Shown piece by piece: positions 20,036 through 32,959 of a stretch of 64,000 nucleotides of DNA. Origin of the DNA: Spinacia oleracea (Eukaryota; Streptophyta; Magnoliopsida; Caryophyllales; Amaranthaceae); NCBI RefSeq assembly GCF_020520425.1, contig NC_079487.1, forward strand, positions 65,960,398-66,024,397, read 5' to 3'. Numbering within the stretch: position 1 is the first letter of the stretch; every line of letters starts with the position of its first letter. The position numbers and the translations under genes are program-made. The notes beneath the pieces were generated by a model. The model had not been told where the DNA came from, searched no databases, and saw nothing but the letters and a program-made list of their open reading frames with translations.

Positions 20036-23000
20036 TGCTCCAGAACAGAGAAAGTGCCAATGCTATCACTCTTAGAAGTGGCACTAAATATAATGGACCC
20101 CCGATGTCCACTGATGATGCAACTCTTGCTAAGGGGAACACAGATGGACCAGAGAAAGCAATTGATGTAGAACCTCAAGTCTCGAAAGTTGAAAATGCTG
20201 ATGACGTTGGCGCAAATAAGGGGAAGGAGAAGATCTATGATTCTCTCCCTATTGTGCCTAAGCTTCCTTTTCCTCACCGGATGCAGAAAACTAAGGTCGA
20301 TCAACAGCTTGGTAAGTTCTTGGAAATGGTCAAGAATCTTGAGGTAACGGTCCCTTTTACTGATTTCATATCTCAAGTTCCTGTTTATGCAAAATTTTTG
20401 AAAGAGATGATCACTAAGAAAAGGGATTGTGGTGGGGTGGAGAGAGTCGCTCTAACTGAAGAGTGTAGTGCGATATTGCAAAATAAGTCTCCACCCAAAC
20501 TTAATGATCCGGGTAGCTTTTCCATCCCCTGTCTTGTAGGTGCATTGTTCATTGATAAAGCATTGTGTGATTTAGGTGCAAGTGTGTCTGTCATGCCCCT
20601 TTCTGTCTGTAATAGGTTGAATATGGGAAAACTAAAATGCACACAAATCACGTTGCAAATGGCAGATCGTTCTATAAAGTATCCCTTGGGTATTTTGGAG
20701 GATGTTCCTGTCCGGGTGGGGAAATTTTACATGCCTGTTGATTTTGTAGTGCTAGATATGGAGGAGGATAGTCAAATCCCCATAATTTTGGGTAGGCCAT
20801 TTTTATGTACTACAGGTGCTGTCATTGATGTCAAGTCTGGGTCTCTTACTTTGAGTGTTGGTGATGATACTGTTACTTTTAATCTAACCAAGGCTGTGAA
20901 GTCTCCTATGCTTGAGAATACTTGTTGCAGGATTGACATTGTAGAAGAGATTTCTCTAGAAAATATCCCTAGGATGTTGTATGATGATATATTGCTGGCG
21001 ACTCTCACCTTGGAGGCCCGAAAAGGAGAAGGAGATTGTGAGATTGATTCCTTGATCTCGGATTTAGATGGAAGTAAAGCTGAGAAGGTCGATGGTTTTG
21101 AGGTATTAGAAATTGGTTGCTCTATTTCCGAGCCACAGGTAACGAAAGTAGAACTAAAACCATTACCATCTCACCTTAAATATGCATTTCTTGATGATAA
21201 TGGGGATTTTCCTGTGATCGTTAATGCTGCACTCGATGATAGCCAGCTTTCTAAGCTTCTGACCGTGCTCCGTATGCACAAAAAGGCAATCGGGTATAGC
21301 ATTGACGATCTCAAGGGCATTAGTCCTGACTTTTGTATGCATAGAATTAATTTGGAAGCAGATCACCGCCCTCGCATCCAGCCACAACGTCGTTTGAATC
21401 TTAATATGCAAGATGTGGCGAGAAAAGAGGTAGTGAAACTACTTGACGCGGGCATCATCTATCCCATTTCAGATTCTAAATGGGTGAGTCCGGTGCAAGT
21501 CGTTCCCAAGAAGGGGGGGACAACGGTTGTTAAGAATGATAAGGATGAGCTTATCCCCACTCGTGTTGTTACAGGTTGGCGTATGTGTATAGATTATCGA
21601 ATGTTGAATACGGCCACCTTAAAGGATCACTTTCCCCTCCCCTTTATTGATCAGATGCTAGAAAGATTAGCAAAACACAACTTTTTCTGTTATTTGGATG
21701 GATATTCAGGTTTCTTTCAGATTCCCATTCACCCAGACGACCAGGAGAAGACGACGTTCACTTGTCCTTATGAAACTTTTGCATACCGCAGAATGCCGTT
21801 TGGTTTGTGCAACGCCCCTGCTACATTTCAAAGGTGTATGATGGCCATTTTTTCTGACTTTATCGAGGATATCATGGAGGTATTTATGGATGATTTTAGT
21901 GTTTATGGTTCTGACTTTGATGTATGTTTGCATAATCTTTCTAAAGTGCTTAAACGTTGTTCGGAAGTGAATTTGGTATTGAACTGGGAAAAGTGCCACT
22001 TTATGGTCAATGAAGGAGTGGTACTTGGTCATCTTATTTCTGAGCGTGGCATCCAAGTTGACCGAGCAAAGATTGAGGTGATTGAGAAACTTCCCCCTCC
22101 TGTGAATGTCAAGGGAGTGAGGAGTTTTCTCGGTCATGCGGGTTTCTATCACCGTTTCATAAAAGACTTTTCTAAAATTGCGAAACCCCTCACTCAATTA
22201 TTGCTCAAGGATGCCACATTTGAGTTTACTGATGCTTGTTTGGAGTCTTTCGACAGGATTAAGAAAGCATTGATAACTGCTCCAATCATTCAGCCTCCGG
22301 ATTGGGATTTGCCGTTCCAAATTATGTGTGATGCGAGTGATTATGCTGTTGGAGCAGTGCTTGGCCAAAGAAAGAACAAGGTGTTGCATGCCATCTATTA
22401 TGCAAGAAAAACCTTGGATGGAGCTCAGATGAATTATGCTACTACTGAGAAAGAGCTCCTTACGGTTGTTTATGCTCTTGACAAATTTCGAACGTATCTT
22501 GTTGGTTCGAAAGTCATTGTACACACTGATCATGCCGCCCTGAAGTATTTGTTGGCCAAGAAAGAGGCCAAACCGAGACTTATTCGATGGATTCTTCTTC
22601 TCCAGGAATATTATTTGGAGATTCGGGATAAGAAGGGTGCAGAGAATGTTGTTGCAGATCATCTCCCTCGGTTGAAATTTCAATCTAGCACAGACGGGCC
22701 TATCAATGATTCGTTTCCTGACGATCATCTATTCTCTGTGTCTACTCAATCCCCATGGTATGCGGACTTCACAAACTATTGTGTTGGTGGCTCCCATCCT
22801 CCGGAGTTGACATATCAACAACGTAAGAGATTCTACCATGATGCTAAGCGGTATTTTTGGGATGATCCACATTTGTATCGGAAGTGTGCCGATGGTATGT
22901 TTCGTAGGTGTGTAGGGGATTGGGATACCCACGGGGTTCTTAAGCATTGCCACAGTTTACCTTCTAGTGGTCATCTTGGTGCTATTCCGACCGCCCATCG

Positions 23001-24048
23001 AACTCTTCAAAGTGGTTTCTATTGGCCTTCTATATTCAAGGATACTCGTTTCTTTTGCAATGCATGTGACGAATGTCAACGAACGGGCAACGTTTCTAAA
23101 AGGCAAGAGCTACCACAGACTTGAATTCTTGAGGTTTAACCATTTGATGTATGGGGCATCGATTTTATGGGACCGTTCCCTTCTTCATGTGGGAATCGGT
23201 ACATCTTGGTTGCCGTTGACTATGTTACAAAGTGGGTGGAAGCTATTGCATCGCCAACCAACGACTCTAACGTCGTAAAGAAGCTTTTCAAGAAAATCAT
23301 CTTTCCGCGCTTCGGAGTCCCAAGGGTCGTGATTAGTGATGGGGGTTCACATTTTCATCAACGGACTTTTAAGGCTCTTCTGAAGAAGCACGGAGTTACT
23401 CAAAAGGTTGGCATGGCTTATCATCCTCAAACGAGTGGCCAAGTCGAAGTTTCTAATCGACAGATCAAGAGAATTCTCGAAAAAGTGGTCAACAAGTCTC
23501 GAAAGGATTGGTCGTTGAAGTTGGATGACACATTGTGGGCGTTGCGCATGGCCTACAAGACTCCGTTAGGGACAACTCCGTATCGGTTGGTGTATGGCAA
23601 AGCTTGTCATTTACCGGTTGAAATTGAATATCTCTCCAAATGGGCCATCAAGGAGATCAATATAGATTTAGAAGCGGCCGGTGAAGCGAGACATCTTCAA
23701 TTGAATGAGCTAGATGAACTTCGGTTTGAAGCTTACGAGAATCATAGGCTCTATAAGGAGCAAACGAAGAAGTTTCTTGATAAGATGATCCAGAAACGAG
23801 AGTTCAAAATCGGTGATAAGGTCTTGCTTTATAATTCACGATTACGGCTTTTCCCAGGAAAGCTTAAGTCTAGATGGTCCGGACCCTTTACTGTCACCGA
23901 CGTCAAGGAACATGGAGCTATTAAGGTTGCTAGTGACAATGGCACCAAATTTAAAGTGAACGCTCAACGTTTGAAGCTATACACTGAAGGAGCGTTTATC
24001 GGAAAATTGGAGATGATCTATCTCTCCGATCCTCCCATCGACGCTTGA
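20036..24048 (+). pseudogene. Athila gag (C-terminal)-pol: protease, RT, RNase H, integrase
   Basis: One frame runs from the deletion point to 24048, broken only by TGA at 23122-23124 and TAA at 23137-23139. Domains in order: gag tail (NAITLRSGTKY); protease with CDLGASVSVMP near 20566 and IILGRPFL; RT with WRMCIDYRMLN, LDGYSGFFQI and FMDD at 21883-21894; RNase H from CDASDYAVGAVLG to HTDHAALKYLL; integrase zinc finger HCH...H...CNACDECQ. The integrase core carries [16 protein letters not shown] and GQVEVSNRQ (D, D, E all present). Both stops sit between the zinc finger and the core. The first 34 residues of the longest open frame come from LTR sequence and are an artefact of the deletion. 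Length and motifs are otherwise typical of Athila pol. Confidence 0.93.
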
Positions 24049-24092
24049 TTTTAGAGGTTTGGAGTCAAGCTAATGACTTAAAACGAGCGCTT

Positions 24093-24110
24093 ATCGGGAG
24101 GCAACCCGAT
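24093..24110 (+). other. Hairpin just after Athila pol
   Basis: ATCGGGAGGCAACCCGAT: a 6-bp stem with loop AGGCAA, 45 bp after the integrase stop. I recall GCGCTT...GGGAGGCAACCC as a recurrent sequence at this place in Athila-like elements. Function unknown. Confidence 0.65.
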
Positions 24111-24433
24111 CCCTAACTCTCTCTTTTTTTCAATTTTTGCCAATTATTTCTATTTTTTTTTTTTTTTTTTTTTATTATTTCTATTTTTTTTTTTTTTTTT
24201 TTTTTTATTAGGTTAATTTAATTTACTTTTAGTTTATTTTATTTTTAGTTTAGTTTTCCGTTCTTCGTTTTTATTTATTTATTTCGTTTGTTTAATTTTA
24301 CTAACGAAACTAACATTTGTGTCTAGTGATGTTTGGGTCTATTTTGAAGGTTTTGTAGGCACGAGATCAAGTTTTTTAGTGTTCGATTCAGGTAATTTCG
24401 GAGTTTCGATGCATCGATAAGCCACGCAAGGAG
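24111..24433 (+). other. Athila spacer with two T-tracts
   Basis: Two runs of more than 20 T residues, each followed by ATTATTTCTA- or ATTAGG-like sequence (24150-24210), look like a local duplication. The rest up to the Copia-2 insertion site is AT-rich and non-coding. Confidence 0.6.
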
Positions 24434-24438
24434 CAAGT
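24434..24438. repeat. Target-site duplication of Copia-2 (CAAGT), left
   Basis: CAAGT before TGAAGGAAAT; repeated at 34709-34713 after the other LTR. Confidence 0.92.
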
Positions 24439-25803
24439 TGAAGGAAATAATGCCCTTGGTCCAAGTATGCATTCTATGTTAAGTCTAATAAATGCGGTTC
24501 AGTATTAATTAACAAGTTAATAATTCAGTGAGATCAAGTGAGCTGAATGCCTAGCTAGAGGCCGCTTCAGTTCAAGTGGAATTAATGATATTAATCCACA
24601 TCTTACTCTTGACTGAACCCGTAGGGTCACACAAATGGTACGTAAACGGATCAAGTATTTAATGGCATTAGATACTCCATCTATGGATATTCGGAATCGA
24701 CGGATCTTGGTTTCAGTGGGAGCTGAGATCGTCACAGGCAAGAAATGAATACTCCGGAAACGATGATATTGCCGGAAACGGAAATATGGATCGTATCGGA
24801 AATATAAATATTATCCAAGTCGTAGATGTTGCCGGAAACGGAAACATGGTACGTATCGGAAAATATTATCGGAAATGAAAATATTGCCAGAATCGGAAAT
24901 ATTGCCGGAAACGGAAATATTGTCAGAATCGGAAATATTATCGGAATCGGAAAATAATTCCGGAAACGGAAATATTAAATATTTGTTCGAAACGGAAATT
25001 TATTCCGGAATCGGAAATATTAAATATTGTTCGTATCGGAAATGAATTCCGGAATCGGGAATTTAATCGGAAGCGTATCGTACGAATTAGCATCGGACGA
25101 GGCCCGCTAGACGAAGGCCCAGCACGAAGCCAGGCCGTCGCCCAGCGAGCCAACGCACACCAGCGCACGCCAAGCCTCGACCAGGCCCAGCCAAGGCCTT
25201 GGGCGCGCGCGCGCAGAGCGCAGCAATGGGCCGAGCGCTGTGCGCCTAGCGTGGGCCGCAAGGCTTGCGCAAGTGTACGGTGCTCGTGCATTGCTTGTGC
25301 GGGAATCCTGAAGCAATCAGGATTCGAAGTGTGATTAAATCCTAAAACTATTAGATAATGATTATTTAATTAGAGTCCTAGTAGGGTTATAATTAAATAA
25401 ATTAGTATCCTAATAGGATTCCAAAACCCTTTCCATAACTTTATAAATACGTGCCTAGGGTCACATATTTTAACAGATTATTCAAGTATTTAAAGTGAGT
25501 TTTTGAGAGAAAATTCAGACACATTTCTTACCTAAGAGTGCCGAAAATCTTTAGTACCTTAAGGGCGATTCTAGTTGGTCAATCTTAAGGCGGATCCGGA
25601 CGTGCTGTGGACTATCTACGGAGGGACGACACTTGGAGTCCTAAAGACTTGTTCTTGTTCGGTTCTGGCGCAGCTAGGGAAGGCACGCAACAAAGAGTAT
25701 GCATCTAAACTATGCTATATGATTATGTGTAAATAATATGTATTCCTGGCTAAATGGTTTTTCCGCATGATTTATGAATTGTCATATGTATCATAACCTA
25801 ACA
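24439..25803 (+). repeat. Copia-2 5' LTR
   Basis: TGAAGGAAATAATG to CATAACCTAACA. It contains an array of GGAAATATTGCCGGAAxC-like units (24745-25080), a GC-rich block (25095-25300), and TATAAATA at about 25441. The ORFs it seems to hold come from the repeat array and GC block. Confidence 0.95.
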
Positions 25804-25804
25804 G

Positions 25805-25819
25805 TGGTATCACGAGCCC
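25805..25819 (+). promoter_or_regulatory. Copia-2 primer-binding site
   Basis: TGGTATCACGAGCCC, one base after the LTR. It resembles the initiator-methionine tRNA site TGGTATCAGAGC common in copia, with a C inserted after TGGTATCA. Confidence 0.75.
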
Positions 25820-26524
25820 CTTATTATTTTCATAATCTAAATTGCATGAACATGGTTAAATATTACAAATTTGCATGAATTAAAAGGGGTGATTAATTTT
25901 CGTAATTGTTAATTAATTGCAAATTGCGTTTATTTAATTATACGTACGCAGTTTTTCGGCAGTTTCTTCGTTACTCATCCAAATCGAGTGATTTTTGTGT
26001 CAATTCCGCATGTAAAAGGCATTCTAAAATTTTGACAAAAAGAGTATTTTTCTGCCGAACCCAGAATTCTCAAATTCGAAGCCTAACTATGACTTTTCGA
26101 AGGTTTTAGTTTTTCGAATGCAAAATTTCGTAAATTTAAGATGTTAAATTAAATATTTGCGATTCTTGTTGATAAATCTTGAATTTTTTATTGACCTACT
26201 GTATATGTTTAACAAGTTTGAATGCCTAGCCTTGTTAATTATGCAATCTAATTTGTAATTAGGATTAATTTGTTGAAAATTAGAATAATTTAGATTTAAT
26301 TTGATTTTCATAATTAATTATAATTTAATTAGAAACCTATGATTAAAAACCACCATAAAAATTGTAAATTTATGATAAATTTTAAATTTTTATGACCTAG
26401 GCTTGAATCCATAATAATCGGAAATCAATTGAATAATAAATTTTCGATTTTTCGCCCTAAAATTATGAAATTAATATTATTTATTAATTTGTCATTAATT
26501 TTAAATATAAATTTTAAATTTTTT

Positions 26525-27062
26525 ATGCGGGCATGCGACGACGAGCAAGGGAGCTCGTCGCCCGTGCGGCACGAATGCAATGAGCAGGGGCATGGTGCAC
26601 GAGCACAAGGCAGTAGCCCTGCCTTGTGTCGTGGGCCACGAGCTATGGACGAATGGGCATGGGCGAAGGCAAGGCACGGCAGTTGCGTGTGGGCAGCAAG
26701 CGAGCTGCGCCACAACGCGCACTGCCTCGCGCGCAGCGAGCGCAAGCTCGCATGCCACGAGCGCTGCGCCCAGCGTCGATCGCGCGCAGCGAGCAATTGC
26801 TCGCGCACAGCGAGCGATGGCTCGCGCACAGCGTGCGATGGCTCGCGTGCATCGAGCGCTGGAGCGCGCGCAGCGAGCGCTGGCGAGCGCGCACAGCGAG
26901 CGATGGCTCGCGTGCATCGAGCGCTGGCGCGCGCGCAGCGAGCACCACTTGTGCGATGGCTTGCGATGGAAGATGCAGCAGCTATGCAACGAGCGCATGG
27001 GCTGCGCGCACATGGCCAGCGATGGCTGTGTGCGTGTGGCCCATGGGCGTGCGATGCGTAGG
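26525..27062 (+). repeat. GC-rich palindromic array in the Copia-2 leader
   Basis: An island about 540 bp long, sharply GC-rich within AT-rich flanks. It is built from GCGCGCAGCGAGCG and GCTCGCGTGCATCGAGCGCTGG units. It includes the perfect palindrome GCGAGCAATTGCTCGC at 26789-26804 and hairpins GCGAGC-GATG-GCTCGC at 26810-26825 and 26896-26911. Long ORFs on both strands here (up to 210 residues, Ala/Arg-rich) are composition artefacts. Confidence 0.85.
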
Positions 27063-30000
27063 GTGTTTGCGTTGCGATTAGATCGTTTTGAATGTTTAAT
27101 TTGAAATTTTTCAGTTTTTACGTAATTTTAATTAATTTTAAAATTAATAATTTAAATTATTTTCTTGGATTTTAATTTTGAATATTGTAATTATAATAAA
27201 TTTTATTTATTCTAATTATTTTACTAAAATTAAAATCATGAATTAATTTAAATACGACTGAAATTAAATTAAACTTTTTGGATTCAATTATAAATTCATA
27301 TGAGCTTTAAATTTTGATTAAATTTGTATGTTTCCGGTTAGACTAGAAATACATTTTTATGTTTAAAATTAGTAAAGCATATAAATTTATTGGTTTAAGT
27401 GGGAGCGCTTTTTAGTCATAAACTCTTGATTAGGTCTACGAATCCTTAAGGTTAAAACAACTTGATTAGAATTAATAAGGACTGAATAATTGGTAGATTA
27501 TTGGTGCCCTTGATTAATTGCTGCAAATGTTTACGTGATGCATAATGTGTTTTACTAACCAGCTATGTGGGCCATTCATGATAATGAATGGGTGAATGGT
27601 ATATATTGTATATGTACTGTTTTGCAGGTTATGAAGTGACTAGTATGGCCCAAATAGAATAGAAAATATGGTCTGCGTACCATTAATTTGAATGTAATTG
27701 GTCTAAAGTACCAAAGTTGTTTTTTAATTCAAATATGGTCTGCGTACCATCAAATAGTTGTAATTAGTTTTAATTATAGCTTATTCTATTTGAAGAAAAT
27801 GGTGCCTCCCACGGAGATTTTCAAGACGGACTTTGAAGTTAAAGCTTCAAGATGAAGTCGGGCCATACTAGATCACATTTATCTTATGCATGTTTTAAGT
27901 TATTTATTGCTTTTAAATATGTCTTAAAATGCATGAGATCAAAAGCTTGATTATGTTGCATGATTAAGGATTTTAGTTCACTTAAAATCTAACCAACATA
28001 GTAAGAGCCTTAAGTTCCAAACTTAAAAAAATTGAGTTAAAAGGTGCCATGCCAAAATATACACTTGCTTGGATATCCTTTACATCAATCTAGTAATAGT
28101 TTTCGCTCAGCGAGGTGTTACTTATTGGTCCTAAAGGGGCAAGGTACACAAATAATTGTGAGTACATGTTAGTTTTGGTGAAAGTCAACGATATAAGTAA
28201 GGAGTCCTTTTATGTCGTGGCAAAATCGATAGGTTTACCTAATAAGTTCTTAGACGTACCTATCAACCAAGAGTAGTTTCTAGACTATTAGCAAAAGGCT
28301 TTTGCTTACCTAAAATGTTTTAGAATTGAGTCGACAAACTGTGCTTAATTCTTCAATGGTTTTAGGGTCTTGGAATCATTTTATTCACACCTGCCGGAAC
28401 AATAAAATCGAATAAAATGCTAATAACTTGTTTGAATTGCATGGTTGCTTTAATTTCAAGTTATTATTCATGATAAATGTTTAGACTTTGCATGCTTCAA
28501 TGTATGTTTTAATTATTGTTTATAATTAAATATCTTGCACTGCAATAAATCCTTTTAGAAAGGTAACAGTAAATTTCCTCGATTGGTAGTGAATCCAAGA
28601 ACGATTCACGGAAATGAGAGAAAGTGAGCAATTTAAAATGTACGTTTCTTATAGCGACTTTTATGGTTGTTTTCGAACGTCAAAATCGAATGGCAAACCA
28701 ATTGGTTCTTGTGAATTCAAAATACACTGTAGTTTTGAGATCATAAAGCATTGAGTTTAATACGCTCAGCTTTACCAATGGTTAACAACCTAATATCTTT
28801 GTCCATTTAATTCTCGAATGAGTCTAGTCCCTAGACATTCGAATAGATCGATGCTTAGAGAACTTTAGAAGCTTCTGGTAAGATCATCTAGTTGAAACAA
28901 AATATTCAACATAAATTAAAATGGTAAAGAACCTTGTTGGTGACATTGGACATGTCTAACAAAGTATAAAAGTCAACACTAAAGAATTCAATTCTTAAGA
29001 CTATAAGAAAAGGTACAAGAAATAGGAAAACGAGGAACAAATGAAAGGAATTTACGATTTCGTTTCTACCTATAAGTTTATGTTTAAAGAGAAGTGACCT
29101 AGCAATCAAACTTCCTTGGTATCATATACCGCTTGAGGTTCTTACTTCGGTAATAACTCAAACAATGGAAGCTAGGATACACTAATGACCTACAAGTGGG
29201 AAATGAAGCATGGAAATGCTACATTAGTTGTAGGGTCATCTAGTTTGTTTTAAGTCCTTTCAAAGGCTGGAACTAAATGGCTATTTTGTTCCATAATCAG
29301 CATACCTAAATTTCTGCTTCAAACACAGAAAGACTCACATTCAGAAGAACAAAAACAATGCTTGTTTGTTTGTTTATTTGAATGAAATGGTCAATTACAG
29401 GTTGAGTCAATATGCTTGATTAAAACAAACAACTCTTTAAAGAACTTTACTAGGTTCAAATCAAACCCTTGATTTGAGTTCCATTAATCTTTGGCATTGT
29501 TGCTTAGACCATATCAACAAGTTAACATTCATAAGCTCTATTTTGATGGACTTTTTGAAAGTTGGTTGATTTCTAGATCAACTTAAGACAAGCTAGTCTT
29601 ACTTGTTGAAAGTAACAAAGAATATGAACTATTGTTAGAACGCCTAGACGATAGAGTTCAAAGCTAAAGAAAGGTTTTATGACTTTATTATTTCACATGG
29701 ATTTGAGTGAATATAGGTTTATTTACTCAAATGTGATATAAGTTAAATCTGCTTGGCTAGTTCAAAGATTCAGAAGTATAAAATCCACTTGGCAAGAAAT
29801 CATAAAGATCTAGGTTAGATCATGTTGATGATTACTTGAGACCAAATATGATCATCAATGATTGTGTGTTGTAATTTCACAATCTAGCTCCATAAGATAT
29901 GGCATATCTACGTTGGAATGATCGAAGTCAATTAGTACTTGATTCGATCAATGATGAATCATAAAGACTTTTCCTATAATTTCTAAAACAAAATGCTCAA

Positions 30001-30800
30001 CTACCACCAAACTAAACCAAATTCGTCAAAGCTATTGAAAAGTAATTTCAGAATATCTTTTCAAAATATATCTAGAGAGTTGCAAAACTCAGTGGGAGCT
30101 TAGTGTTTATCATTCGACAAACTAAGGCTCAAGTATAGATATATATTTCATTATGATGAAACACAAGGGTATTGTTTCTACCACAAATTTTTGAGAACAT
30201 AATGTTTGTTTGCTCGAAATAATGTCCTTTTTGGAAATTCGTTTCCAAAATGACAAGTGGGAGAAAATAGACTTCGAAAGTCTTCGAGGCGAACAACAAA
30301 CATAAACGGACATTCCGGAGGCTTTTCGAAGTGCTTCAGAAAATCCGAACTTATTCTTTAAGGACTTTAGAAGTGGCTTTAAAGAATAGACATCTCTTAG
30401 AAGACTTTACAAGTGCTTCAAGGAGAACAGAATATTCAAAGGACTTTCAAGTGGCTATTGATATTCTATTGTTTGATGTTCTATACCCAAGTAGGCATAG
30501 AATTCAAGTCACTGAAACTATGAGATTCTTCTATTAGATAGTGAAGAAACATGGAGTTCAGGTCACTGAAACTATGCAATTCTTCTATTAGATAGTAAAG
30601 AAACCTACAACTTGCAGTCAAACTATTATCATGTAAATTAATGAGTTTGTGACCTGTAAGAAAGCTATGACGAAACCCAGATTCCTTAAAATGGTTAGAG
30701 GCCATATATAGACTCAAATGTTTTAAATGGTTAGAGGCCATAAAACATACTCAATGTTTTGATGACAAAATTGAAATTTTGTTGATTTGCAAGAATAGGT
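27063..30800 (+). pseudogene. Decayed Copia-2 interior (gag, protease, integrase relics)
   Basis: No ORF of useful length. Segments can be aligned by eye with Copia-1: 30118-30300 retains a GGGTATT-GTTTCTACCAC...TTTTTGGAAA stretch and AAATGACAAGTGGGAGAAAATAGAC, matching 1470-1600 of Copia-1 (integrase C-terminus). Upstream parts (27060-29900) are AT-rich and only faintly like copia gag and protease. An 18-bp segment AATATGGTCTGCGTACCAT-like recurs at 27668 and 27734. Confidence 0.6.
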
Positions 30801-31110
30801 TCACACCTATTGGTTGCAAGTTTGTTTTAAGGATAAAAACCATCAAACATTGAATTGTGTTCACACACAAAGCTAGATTAGTTGCTAAAGGTTACAAGCA
30901 AATTCACGGCGTGGATTGTGTTGAAACCTCATGCATAATCGTAATGCTTAAGTCTATAATTCAAGCAATGATTGCATATTGGTACATATGGCAATTGGAT
31001 GACAAAACATCTTCCTCAGTCAAATGTTGGAAGAAACTATGTACATGGCATGTCATAGGATTTGTGGATCCAAACAAATGCTTGAAAAGGAATGCTAACT
31101 TATGAAATCT
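30801..31110 (+). pseudogene. Copia-2 reverse transcriptase relic
   Basis: The best preserved coding trace: KARLVAKGYKQIHGVDCVET, VMLKS, then IWQLDDKT and GFVDPNK, which follow Copia-1 SRLVAKGYRQIHGVHYDETF...AMLKS...IWQIDVKT...GFVDQKN. The catalytic Asp region is altered, and sequence breaks up after 31105. YVDD and RNase H boxes are not readable. Confidence 0.75.
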
Positions 31111-32950
31111 AAGTACAGATTTAAGCAAGCAATTGGGAATTGGAACTGTATTTTAGTGAAGCTAATAAGCATTTTAGTTTCATAAAATATACATGATTCT
31201 TATAGATATATAAGAAGTTTAGTGGGAGTACGTAAAACTTAATTGGTCCTATGTGTATTACACACATATCTCTCTATTGTGAAATAACATTCAAATGCTA
31301 ATGACTTAGATTTGAAATTATTCATCAATAATGGACCAAGGCGAAACTTAGTACATACTGGGTATTAAGATCTATTTACAAAGATCTTATATTAATGTTT
31401 TAGATTAATTAATGGCATTTACTAAATCAAACACGAATGACTCCATTGGAGATATTCGACCCATGTGAATAAATCTAAGTAAAGAATGTTTGAACTACGT
31501 ATAAGCATTTACTAAGTTAAACATCCAAGGATCTAAGTAAGATTCTTCACCTATATTATATGTCAAAGAATTTAGTTGGATTCAGTATCTACTGTAACTG
31601 AATGAGCTAAAGTTACATGAATAGAATTCAATTGGCAATTATTCTGCAAAAGAATTTATCATGTATACGATATAATATGAGGATCGCCAAAAACGTATCG
31701 TATGACTTTAGCCATGACGAACATATACCAATCTCTATTGATCTAAGTAAAGATCAACTAGATTGAGATCAAGAATACTTATGGTACTTGAAAAGTTACA
31801 TAGGAATAGTTCTTGATTCAAGGAAATAAAGATATGCTAAATATTGATGCTACACGCATAAACACTGGAAAAGGATCAAGCAAGACCCTTTGGAGTTAAC
31901 CATTGATAAGGACGAGCTATAGAGCATCGTGTTTTGAAAATGGCAACATGGATTGGTGACCATGAGTTGTTGCGTGGGAAATTAAAATATTAATTTCTAT
32001 GTTCTAAGATACAGCTGGAAAGTCTTCCACATGTCTGTGAACTGCTTGGATAAGTAAATCCAAACAAAGCATCACTAGCAACCTAAACAGTTGAAGTAAA
32101 AGTACTTATTGCCTAAGAAGCAATAAAACAGGGTTGTTTAAAGTTCTTCACTGAACTTGGGTAGATCACCTATCTGCTGGCTTGATGGTTCTTCATTGAA
32201 AAATGCGTAGAACCACTCTTGAAGCAAGAAAAACGTCTGCTAACTTGATGGTTCTTCATTGCAAAATGAGTAAAACCACCATCGAAGTAAGAAAGACTAG
32301 ATCACATAATAAACAAACTCGAAAAGATCTTATCATCATATCTCGAAGAACATTCGATGAAAAGGATATTAAGATTGGCAAAGCATGATAACTAAACCTA
32401 TGCAACAAGTGAGAAGCAACACTCACGTTGTAGCACTGGAAATCAAGCATAGCTTTGAATTCCATGAATTGTTTTAGAAGATGGGTTTGGGGCCCATAGT
32501 TATAAAACATTGGGGTTGAACATTTATCATATATGAAATGTATTTTCATATTCCATTTAATCTTGGTTTAGTATTAAATGATGAGTCCCTTCAAATTGAC
32601 GATATATTCAAGATAGACTGTCAGGACCAGTCCTGTGACTAAGAAATGTCTATCAAGTGAACTTGAATGTCAAAGGTTGAAAATGGTCCCTAGTCGGAGT
32701 TTTCTATAAAATTGGACGCATAGAAAACGTTAGACGACTAGAATGCAAGATGACTAGTAGTTCTGTTTCTTGAACTATGTGGACATGGCAATGTCATAAT
32801 CATTTGCATAGATACTTACTTTGGGAAGACTAGTATCGGACAAGACCTATGAAACTTTACTGTAAGAGATGAAAATCTGTCATAAGTAAATTTCATTAAA
32901 ATTATTAGACACTAAATCCTCAATACCTGAGTGATTTGAGATTACTTGTT
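31111..32950 (+). other. Copia-2 RT/RNase H remnants, no reading frame
   Basis: AT-rich, with fragments resembling copia RT/RNase H (for example GGTACTTGAAAAGTTACATAG near 31780, and the repeated CTAACTTGATGGTTCTTCATTG at 32174-32270, a local duplication). Nothing in it is translatable over a useful length. Confidence 0.5.
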
Positions 32951-32959
32951 TGAGAACTG

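Noticed and set aside
26429..27104. Several overlapping Ala/Arg-rich ORFs of 100-210 residues on both strands
   Set aside because: They lie in the GC-rich palindromic array, where stop codons are rare in all frames. No domain is recognisable, and all six frames give similar repetitive peptides.
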